Source: Cordilura impudica (taxonomy: Eukaryota > Arthropoda > Insecta > Diptera > Scathophagidae). Taken from it: DNA of 64,000 bases. The DNA lies in the NCBI GenBank assembly GCA_963682025.1, contig OY821520.1:131601437-131665436 (forward strand). Direction: 5' to 3'. A program made the position numbers and the translations under genes. Within the stretch, counting starts at the first letter, position 1; each line of letters starts with the position of its first letter. Below are positions 48,011-56,501 of the stretch, piece by piece. The notes under the pieces were generated by a model. That model worked only from the letters and a program-made list of their open reading frames with translations. It did not search any database and was not told the origin of the DNA.

Positions 48011-48192
48011 TCGCGTCTAGTCAGCTGTGACTTACAAATCGGGTGTGATATTTATTAAAATTAATAATAAAAAATAAAAGAAAAAATTCAAGCTTAATTG
48101 AGCTACTAAGCAGTACATATCGGGTGTGATTTTTACTAAAATTAATATAAAAAAAGAAAAATTTAAGCTTAAATAAGCATCACGGATTCTGT

Positions 48193-49230
48193 TTGCAAAT
48201 TAAGAGATTGGTTTTGTTTTATTTTACGCACCATCAAAGCAGAAGAAAAATATTGCCTACAATTGAAGAACCATATTTTCTTTTCTTTGGAATACGATTT
48301 TTATCTGAAGCTTGGATACCAAAAACCGTGTGTAGTACTTGCGAAAGTGGTCTTTTGACCTGGTACAAAGGCGGTACTAAGGCGCTGCCATTTTCTGCGC
48401 CTATTACGTGGATTGAACCTGAAGATCACAAATCAGATACATGCTATTTCTGCGTAAATTACAAATTTGGTAGAAGCCAAAGGCACTACGCGACAATGAC
48501 ATACGAAGCAACAAATAATGTCATTTTACCAGAAGTGCGCTGTGAAGTTGTTCCGGTGCCTCAACCGCCTACACATACATTTTCGGCCAATATGACAGTC
48601 GCCAATACAGAAATAACAGCGGCGGTTGAAAACATATCAGATATAAGTTACTTGCCTCTTGATGGTTTAAACATATGTCTTAATTTGGTAGACAAAGCTT
48701 ATTTTGAAGATCTTGTAAGAGATTTAGTACTAACAAAAGAGAAAGCTGAAATATTATGTTCCAGATTGAAAAACAGGAATTTGATAAAAGCCGATGTAAA
48801 AGTTACATTTCCAAGAAAAAGACACGCCGATCTGGAAAGTTGTTTTAAAAAATCAGAAGAACTTGTATACTGTTGCAGTATTGAAGAGGTTCTAAAATAT
48901 CTAAAGCTTCCACTGGACTCTTCCGCTTGGTGACTATATATAGATAGTTCAAAACACAGCTTAATAGCAGTTTTACTGAACAATGGAAATCAGCATCCAT
49001 CAATACCGGTTGCGTATTCCACAAAAAAGGAGGAAACATACGCAAATATTTCAAATCTCTTAAATAAAATTGAATACTATAAATATAAATGGGAAGTATG
49101 CGCAGACTTCAAAATGATTGCAATATTGACTGGAATGCAAACAGGATACACAAAATATATGTGCTTTCTTTGTAAATGGGATTCACGTGCTACCAGCAGC
49201 CATTATCATATTAAATATTTTGCCAATTAA
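48193..49230 (+). pseudogene. Transposon B protein, one in-frame stop, C-terminus cut at the arm
   Basis: The first frame (about 246 residues; no clear ATG at its upstream edge) has a Cys-pair region, CSTCESGLLTWYKGG then DTCYFCV. It stops at TGA 48931-48933. The same phase continues with YIDSSKHSLIAVLLNNGNQH, EETYANISNLLNKIEYYKY, GMQTGYTKYMCFLCKWDSR, ending at TAA 49230 exactly where the right arm begins. I know this architecture from unnamed insect/cnidarian repeat proteins that extend further, so the end is probably deleted. A single stop and abrupt end imply a non-autonomous copy. Function unproven. Confidence 0.65.
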
Positions 49231-50704
49231 TCGTAAAGAGCTTTATTTACAACAGTGGTGTCTTTGGTGACTACCACTGAAATTTTTCGGCAAACATTTT
49301 CATAGAATGTTATAATCCTTGAATGTCCTTTTTTAAAGGATTTTTTTTGATTTTCTCGAAAAAAGGGTCAAATTGACCCATAAAGAGACCAGTGAGAGGG
49401 TTAAGATCTTCCACAAAAATAATCCTCATACAATTCCACAATACAACTCTGACCATAAGAATTTTCTCAGACATTAACTTACAGCATTTTTTTCATAAAG
49501 TATAATGCTCCCTTCGACCAAAAAATTGAAAATTTGGACCCACTGTAAAAAAATACTCAGACGTGCTGGACCATAAGTTTGTTCTACAAAAATGATCTAC
49601 TCAACATACCCTTTCAGAATTATGGACTCGTTATTCTGTTCCATTCAAAAAGTCTTAATTTGTTATTAATCCTGTTCTTTTTTTAAACTCATTTTTAATT
49701 CTTGATTTATTTACTGAAAACTGATTTCTTTTCTTTACATACCCGCCAAGTTTTGAAGGGAAGCCGGTAAGAAATATGAAGCAAATATTCGAAAAATCGA
49801 ATCCAACAATGAAGAGTTGAAAGTCCATCTTTGTAATTGTCCACATTTGCAGTTTTCAATATGTTTATGTTGTTCATCACCGTTGGAGTTACTTTGCAAA
49901 TAATGCACCTGCTTGTTGCATTTGTATTGCTTAAAATATTTGCTACTGCACCATCTATCATTGTACAATGCATATCATACGGAAACTTGTACTATTGAAC
50001 TGTTTACTTCAAAAATAACATACTCTAAATATAACATAACGTGGCAGATGTTGTTTTATTAACCCATACTTCTTCTTTTGATTCAAAGTTTACCATCTTA
50101 AATCATACAAGTAAAAAATTTTAATTCTAATTAATTATTATAGAAAAAACGCATGATAAATTACCTGAGTGGCACAAATGCTATGAATGACATAATCCGT
50201 TTGGTTCTCATTTTCAAATATTTGTTTATAACGGCTATGACCGGAGCTTTCATCCATACCCCATTTGCAAATTAACGAGAAGTTGCTAGTTTTACCTTGT
50301 AGTTTACAAATTTTAAAATCACTTTCTGCGGTTCTACGCAATATAGTTTTTAAGTCTACTTCTGCTGAAATTTCATTTGCTATAACAGGTGGTATTAATT
50401 TTTGCTCTTTGATTCTCAACGCATACAAAGATGGCAAACAATTTCGATGTTAATTCGTTGATGCTTGGCGAAGAACATTGTATTTAGCAGCCGCTTGTAA
50501 AGGTTTAGTACATTACACTAATATCATGTTATTGTATATTTCACTATTTTTTTCAATTTAGGGTTATTCAGCATATTTAATTTAATCCCTATTTGAATAT
50601 TAAACCCTTTTAAATTGATTAAATTGAAGTAAAATCATAAATTTAGACATTTTTATAAACCTGTTTTTTAAGTTTGTGGCAAAAATGGCACTAATTTTTT
50701 AACG

Positions 50705-50712
50705 GTCTATTA
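50705..50712. other. Left 8-bp duplication GTCTATTA of hAT-type MITE
   Basis: Identical to 51892-51899. Confidence 0.9.
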
Positions 50713-51891
50713 CAGGGGTGGGCACGTAAATGGCTTGTTGGGCCAAATTTGGAATTTCGCCTACTAACGGTGGCCCGCACTATTATATTTCTGTACAAAT
50801 ATCCACTTTCAAACAAAATAGCAAAAAAAAAAAAAAAAAAAAAAAATACCGATGATACGGAGAACATTTTTTGTATAATATGTTAACCGTTTAACTCCTC
50901 AAGTTATGGGTAATTTTTGTCCTTCTTTTAAAAGGAGCAAAAACACCATTAAAACAGTGATTTAAGCGGTTAAAATATGTCGCACAAATACTCGCCGTGA
51001 AATTTTACTATAAGTCAATACGCCAAAACGGAAAATTCAACCAGAAAGTCAGAAATAAGACACATCAAAAGAGAGCTTAGGGTTAATTTCGCATTTATTA
51101 AGATTAATAATTTGTATTATTTTTGTGGCCCTATTGAAAAGTTATATTAATGCTATTTCGGAACTATACTTTGATATTTTAGTATTAATGTTTTGAATTT
51201 ATTTTTTTGAATTAAATCTAAATTTAAAACAACATTTTGAAATTTTTATACTCTATACCACTATGCGGTTTGGGTATAAGGACTTTGTGCTGCTGTCTGT
51301 AACTACCAAAAATATTTTCCCTGGACCCATCTTTCGTTATACCGATCGACTCAGAATTACTTTCTGAGTCGACTTAGCGATGTCCGTCCGTCCGTCCGTC
51401 TTTCCAAAAATAATCCCTGTAGGACAATTCTTAGTCATAGGCCCCATAAAGAGCTGCCACCCGATATTCACTTAAATCTATCAAAAAACAAAAATATTGC
51501 ACAGATTTTTTTTCAAATTTGATTTGTATATATTTTTTCAAAATATGATCAGGATCGGTCCATTTTTCGACCTAGTCCCCATATAAATGTAGCACCCGAT
51601 ATGAACTTTTTCATATCTGCAGCCAATAAAATTAATAACAATGCCAACTAAATTTGGTTTATGCTTATTTTCTATATCTAATTAGTTGTACATAAGAGAT
51701 AGGGTCTCTAAACCATGGTATGGGGTATCGTATGGTCGGGCTAGACTGACTATAATTTTCTTACGTGTTTAAAATTCTTTTTTTTAATTAACAAACAAAT
51801 TTTTTTTTTATTTTGTTTTTAATTAATATGGGGCCACAAAATTTGTTCGTGGGCCGCATGCGGCCCTTAGGGCCGCATTTGCCCATGCCTG
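50713..51891. mobile_element. Non-autonomous hAT element (CAGGGGTGGGCA ends)
   Basis: The left end CAGGGGTGGGCACG and right end (complement CAGGCATGGGCAAATG) are hAT-like inverted repeats. The inner GGGCC..GGCCC words are also paired. GTCTATTA flanks both sides. There is no transposase; the interior is AT-rich and carries a GTCY element at 51248-51770, so the original MITE was about 0.65 kb. Confidence 0.88.
51248..51770 (+). mobile_element. GTCY family 1 copy with internal deletion, nested in the hAT MITE
   Basis: CTATACCACTATGCGGTTTG, GTAACTACCAAAAATATTTT and CGATGTCCGTCCGTCCGTCC join directly to CCAAAAATAATCCC, skipping about 280 bp of the family. It ends with GTCGGGCTAGACTGACTATA and CTTACGTGTT. 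Confidence 0.75.
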
Positions 51892-51899
51892 GTCTATTA
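51892..51899. other. Right 8-bp duplication GTCTATTA of hAT-type MITE
   Basis: Matches 50705-50712. Confidence 0.9.
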
Positions 51900-51904
51900 G
51901 ATCT

Positions 51905-52390
51905 ATATACATAAAATTCATTTTCTGTTTGTTTGTTTGACCGCTATACAAATTTTTAGTTTTCAACGGATTTTCCTGAAATTTTGTACATACGATCTCT
52001 ATACCCCAGGAAAGGTCGCCATATACTTTTTACTGGCTACGCCTACTTTTACGCCCACTTTTTATGTAAAATTCACTTTCTGTTTTATTCCTATTTGTTC
52101 GCTATACAAATTTTTATTTGATAACGGTTTTATCTGAAATTTGGTACACACGATTTCTGTACTCCAGGTAAGGTCGCCAAATACTTCTTACCAGCCACGC
52201 CTACTTCCCCGCCCACTTTTTGTATAAAATTCATTTTCTGTTTTTTGGTATATTTGTTCGCTATACAAATTTTTATTTGTTACCGGATTTCTCCGAGATT
52301 TGGTACACACGATCCCTGTACTCCAGCTAAGGTCACCATATGCTTCTTCTCGGCTATTCCTACTTTTGCAATCACTTTTTTAATTTTTGT
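51905..52390 (+). repeat. ~159-bp tandem monomers upstream of Jockey-like remnant 2
   Basis: Three monomers with GCTATACAAATTTTTA at 51943, 52101 and 52260 (158 and 159 bp apart), each with a GGTACACACGAT-like word and an AAGGTCGCCATA-like word. Homologous to 36211-36650. Confidence 0.8.
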
Positions 52391-52439
52391 GGGTTTCGCT
52401 CGAATTTACTGCACATTATTCTCAAATCCCATGTAAGGT

Positions 52440-53555
52440 CGTCATATACTTTTATCCTTCGGCGATTGTCACCGATTCTAGAATCCAGAAATATTATTTC
52501 GGAACATCTGTTTGGTTTAAGACACAATCATGGTACTCCAGAGCAGATTCATCGAATTGTCAATGTTATAACTGACGCACTAGAGAAAAAAGATATTCTT
52601 CTGCAGTCTTCCTCGACATTCAGCAAGCTTTCGACAGAGTCTGGCATCTGAGTTTACGCTACAAAATTAAAATTTTTTTGCTTGCACCTTTTTATCTATT
52701 TTTTAAAAGTTATTTATCTGATAGACATTCTTATGTTTAAAACAATGATGAAAGATCAGAACTATTCGAAATAAAAGCTGGAATATCCCAAGGTAGTGTA
52801 CTGGGTCCAATTTTATACACTATTTATACAGCTGCTATACCGATCCTCGATAATGTTATGGTGGCTACATACGCAGAAGATACTGTAATTATTGCTACAA
52901 GCGACTGCCCTGTAGAAGCATCTTCGTTTGTCCAAAATGAGATCAATGAACTTGAATATTGGTTACGAAAATGGAATGTAAAAGTGAATTCTCAAAAATC
53001 TCACAATATAACGTTTACCTTGAGACGAGATAACTGCCCATCTATCACTATAAATAGTATTTCCATTCCAACGAGTGAAAAAGTTAAATATTTAGGAATG
53101 GTTCTAGATAGGCAGTTCACCTGGAAGGCTCACATTAAAAATAAACAAGAATAACTTAAAATTAAAACCAAAAAACTTTACTGGCTTATAGGCCGAAAAT
53201 CTCAGCTAAGCCTAATAATAAATTAAGGATATATAAAATTATATTAAAACCTGTGTGGTCATACGGTATACAATTATGTGGTACTGCCAGTAATTCGAAT
53301 ATTGACATACTTGAAAGATTTCAATCAAAAACATTAAGACTTATCACTAACGCTCCATGGTATATTACAAATAAGGCAATCAAAAGATATCTTTCTATAT
53401 CAACAGTTAAAGACGAAATCAGAACCATAAGTGAAAGATACCTGCAGAGACTAAGCAACCGTGTTAATCCAGTGGCAATAGCTTTATTAGATAGCACAGG
53501 CGAGATCAAAAGGCCTAAACGCAATCATAAACTAGATCTGCCATTCCCTAAATAA
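52440..53555 (+). pseudogene. Jockey-like non-LTR retrotransposon ORF2 remnant 2
   Basis: In order: RLSPILESRNIISEHLFGLR, an HGTPEQIHRIV stretch, a frameshift, AGISQGSVLGPILYTIY (near 52780), then YAEDTVIIATSDCPVEASSF where the usual FADD catalytic pair is AED (52873-52881), WLRKWNVKVNSQKSHNITFT, VKYLGMVLDRQFTWKAHIK, a stop, and the C-terminal GIQLCGTASNSNIDILERFQ with LRLITNAPWYI, ending at 53555 in KLDLPFPK. Endonuclease and early RT are absent. The Asp-to-Glu change plus frameshifts and stops mean no activity. AATAAA near 53707 may be its polyadenylation signal. Confidence 0.83.
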
Positions 53556-53819
53556 TCATTATTCAATATGTAAAAACAAATGAAAATACTGTAAATATTA
53601 TTAAATTGTAATAATTAATATTCTTGTGTATCTCACTGGAGATGCACAATATCTATGATATATCAATAACTAATCAAATTTGCTATTATCCTTGGATAGA
53701 TTGTAAATAAAGAAATATTAAAAAATTCTTTTTCACAATATAAGTGAGTTGTAAAGGTGGAAAAATAACTATTTGCAATTGTGTCTTGCACATGAAAGCA
53801 TAGCATATAGGCCGTACTA

Positions 53820-54175
53820 CCTCAAATGCAAAAAGTCTTAAACAAAACAGAACTCTAGAGAACCTGATTAGACCCAAATTCGTATCGAGTCTCAACGACT
53901 TAGACAATCTGAATCGAGACATGCTGAAACACCTGAGCAAATCCAATAACGTCTTGAAGCCTTAAGATCAATATAAGCTTTGTAAGAGAAGCGGAAATGC
54001 CTGAATCTACTCCAGTGCGTCTAGAAATCCATCAGCTAAGACAAGCTTAGTCGAGGGAATGTGAAACTCCGGAAACGACCCAACAATGCCTTCAGGCCCA
54101 ACGGATAAGACAAGCTAACTCCAGGGAATGTGAACTCTTGAAACGACTGTAATAGCCCTACCAGAAGACTTTTGT
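53820..54175 (+). pseudogene. Decayed protein repeats like those of Helitron-associated proteins
   Basis: Across frames, about four imperfect 28-residue repeats can be read: QRLRQSESRHAETPEQ, a poorer copy with REAEMPESTP, SRECETPETTQQ, and QRIRQANSRECELLKRL. Such RQxxSRxxETPEQ repeats are common at the start of insect proteins carried by Helitrons. A Helitron 3' end lies downstream at 55762, which agrees. Stops and shifts show decay. The link is by resemblance. Confidence 0.45.
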
Positions 54176-54464
54176 AAGTTGGTTTTTCATTGCAAGAGAT
54201 GATACGAAAAGTTGTTCCTAACACAACATAGATAAGAGTACAATCTCTTACGGTAGCAGGTATCAAACTTAGAATCTCCCTGTTTTTCTCATAGACAATT
54301 ATTTGTCGCCTGCCCCAGAGTTGGGAGCCAGCACAAGCTTTTCGTATATGCACCAGAAGGAAAAACCAGAATTGCTGTATTGCCTCAAGCTCTAGAATAA
54401 CTAAAATTCGTAACTTTTAGACATAATACACTCAAAATAATTTATGCTTAGTTGTTGTGGTAAG

Positions 54465-55690
54465 TAGGCGCTCAGAACTTAGCCCCAATGAACAAATTCC
54501 CTAAAAATGAACAAATTCTCCAAATTTTTAAAAAAAGGTCCCCAAAAAAAATGAACAAATTCTCCATACTGCTCTCAGTAAACGTATTTAAAATCTGTAT
54601 TCTTTTCAATAGCATAATTTCGGTGCGCGGAAGCGGCGCGCGGACGCGACGCGATGAGCTCGCGGATCACAGCTGCGCTCAAATATCGGGTGATCTGAAA
54701 TATATAATTTCTCAATTAAAATAGGTTGACAACAACTGCGCGGCAGCACTGGGGTGGCTGCCAAACACGCGGACGCGGACGCGACACGCTCACGAACACA
54801 GTTCAGCTAAAATATCGCAATGATCTGAAAAATATATTTTGGCGATTAAAATAAGTTGACGGCAACTGCGCGGCAGCACGGGTGTAGCTGCCAAACGCGC
54901 GGACGCGGACGCGACGCGCTCGCGGAACGCAGCTCAGCTAAAATATCGCAATGGTCTGAAAAATATATTTTGGCGATTAAAATAAGTTAACAAGAACTGC
55001 GCGGCAGCACGGGTGTAGCCGCCAAACTCGAGGTGCGGCGCGTTCTCGGAACACAGCTCAGCTATAATATCGGAATGATCTGAAAAATATATTTTGGCGA
55101 TTAAAATAAGTTGGCAACAACTGCGCGGCATCACGGGTGCGGCTGCCAAACGCGCGGAAGGGAACTAGACTCGCTCGCGGAACCCAGCTCAGTGAAAAGT
55201 CTTATGATAAATGTTATCTACGTATGTGCAATAATTACTATACATATACTCTAAGCAGTTGCTTAAAGCCACCTTTAGGGACAATTTTAAACGTCGCATT
55301 TATTTTCCATTTTTCTTTGACGTCTCTGCTTAATGATGATCAGTTATTGAATAAAGTTATTCAATTTTTAAAAGTTCTGATTCCTTTAATTTGCAAATGA
55401 TTCCGTTGTATTTGATGTTTACAAAATAAATAAAATTGAAAAAAAAAACTTGAGGCGGTTTCGCAGCTTATTTTTGAAGTATTTTTGCTGTAGCGTCTTA
55501 TAAAAAAAGTTCTAAATTAAAAAAGCACAACATTTTTAATTGAAATAAAACATGAATTTGTTCCCCCAAAAAACGTGAAGGTAGGGCATTGTTTTCACCA
55601 TGAACAAATTCCCCAATCCCATACAAATTTTTTGGGAGTAAGTTAATTTTTTTGGGGAATGGTTCATCGGAGACTAAGTACTCAGCGCCT
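54465..55690. mobile_element. TIR element with AGGCGCTSAG ends carrying a GC-rich array
   Basis: The left end TAGGCGCTCAGAACTTAGCC..CAATGAACAAATTCCC and right end (complement AGGCGCTGAGTACTTAGTC..GATGAACCATTCCCC) are inverted over about 35 bp. GGTAAG occurs just outside both ends (54459-54464 and 55691-55696), a possible 6-bp duplication. Inner TGAACAAATTC words repeat. No transposase is encoded. Confidence 0.6.
54617..55195. repeat. GC-rich tandem array, ~130-bp period, ~4.5 copies
   Basis: Units contain CTGCGCGGCAGCAC (54736, 54866, 54998, 55121), GCTGCCAAACGCGCGGACG, CTCAGCTAAAATATCG and AAAATATATTTTGGCGATTA. Spacing is 130, 132 and 123 bp. It is much more GC-rich than the rest of the window and sits inside the TIR element. 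Confidence 0.88.
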
Positions 55691-55732
55691 GGTAAGAATA
55701 GTGAACCATTTTTCAAGTCAAGGGCCTTTGGA

Positions 55733-55762
55733 TCCCGGGCAAGACCGGGTAAAAACAGCTAG
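55733..55762 (+). mobile_element. Helitron 3' terminus (CCCGG..CCGGG hairpin, CTAG)
   Basis: CCCGGGCAAGACCGGG forms a short stem (55734-55749), then TAAAAACAGCTAG ends at 55762, followed by T. This is the canonical Helitron 3' layout. With the protein repeats at 53820-54175 it marks a decayed Helitron whose 5' end was not found; the 54465-55690 TIR element lies inside it. Confidence 0.65.
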
Positions 55763-56217
55763 TAATAGTATTAACTTACAAAAACCAAAGAAAAAAATGG
55801 TAATTTTCATATATGTTTTTTTATACTCCATCGAACTTATTTATTTTTTGAATTTCTACCAAAAATAAATAGCTTTTTTGAAGCTAAATAAAAAAAATAT
55901 TTCAAAAATATATTTTAAAAACTTATTTTTATTTAATTACAAATATATCACAGCAATTAAAAAGCAAAACTTCAAAGCAGTTTTTTAATAAAACCAATTT
56001 TTGACAATTATTTCCTTCAAACAACAAAAAACCATTTTTTGATCCGTAATTTTTGCTTAAAATTCTCTGACTTTAGGTACCTCTGGTGGCGACAAAGCGA
56101 GTCTAACAAAAATAATTCTAACAATTTTTACTAAGATACATTTATTTCTGTCGAATAAGATATATCTCAACATAATTGGAAGTTTTTATTTTTTTTATTT
56201 TTGTCTATGGGACCAAG
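55763..56217. other. AT-rich interval without recognisable genes
   Basis: No frame or repeat recognised. The right margin ends in CACTGTG (56218-56224), see findings. Confidence 0.4.
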
Positions 56218-56224
56218 CACTGTG

Positions 56225-56229
56225 CGTCG
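56225..56229. other. Left target-site duplication CGTCG of Transib 3
   Basis: Identical to 60738-60742. Confidence 0.92.
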
Positions 56230-56501
56230 CACAGTGGCGCCATTTGAGTTTTTTCGTTGCAAAAATCATATCTTTTGAACCGAATAACATAATTGAACAG
56301 TTTAAACAGCATATGATAGATAACTGTTCAGCCTATGAAATGAGCGTCTGGAAAGGGTGCTACGCTTTGTAGGGGCCTACTTATAGGTTACCAAAATTAA
56401 AATTTGTAGAAAAATCAATTTTCTGGTAACTAAAAAAAATTATTTTTACATTTTTTAGATTGTTTTTATTTTTTTTCTTTAGGGTTTTATGTTTTAAATT
56501 A

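Larger units (their letters stand above)
47521..49642 (+). mobile_element. Long-TIR DNA transposon B (2.1 kb, ~415-bp arms)
   Basis: The left arm 47521-47935 (GGAACAGAATAGCGACCCCA...) is inverted at 49223-49642. Matching words include GGGTATGTTGAGTAGATCAT, AGAACAAACTTATGGTCCAG and GGGTCAATTTGACCC (itself palindromic). Between the arms lies about 1.0 kb of plus-strand coding sequence. It interrupts Transib 4 between FKKRTGLI and NDGNTARR. No target duplication is obvious. Confidence 0.85.
46855..50453 (-). pseudogene. Transib 4: decayed transposase gene split by long-TIR transposon B
   Basis: Reading the minus strand from 50437: KWGMDESSGHSRYKQ (first Asp region), a likely intron at about 50160-50095 (GTAATT..TTAAG), HCTMIDGAVANIL (second Asp), CIIC, LSTLHCWIRFFEYLLHISYR and FKKRTGLI. 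After transposon B it resumes at 47520 with NTNDGNTARR, VHKIFVH and, after a break, GFLSEEALEASHNI with KTSRED, ending at 46855. There are several frameshifts, an A/T-run expansion at 47417-47440 and a lost Arg/Asn pattern after SEEALE. Neither TIR was found. Coordinates include the 2.1-kb insert. Confidence 0.82.

Noticed and set aside
47521..49642. Target-site duplication for transposon B
   Set aside because: The flanks GCATTTTT and ATTCAAAA do not match in a convincing way, so none is claimed.
46233..50713. Terminal inverted repeats for Transib 4
   Set aside because: No CACARTG-type word with a partner and duplication was found on either side; ends are probably lost.
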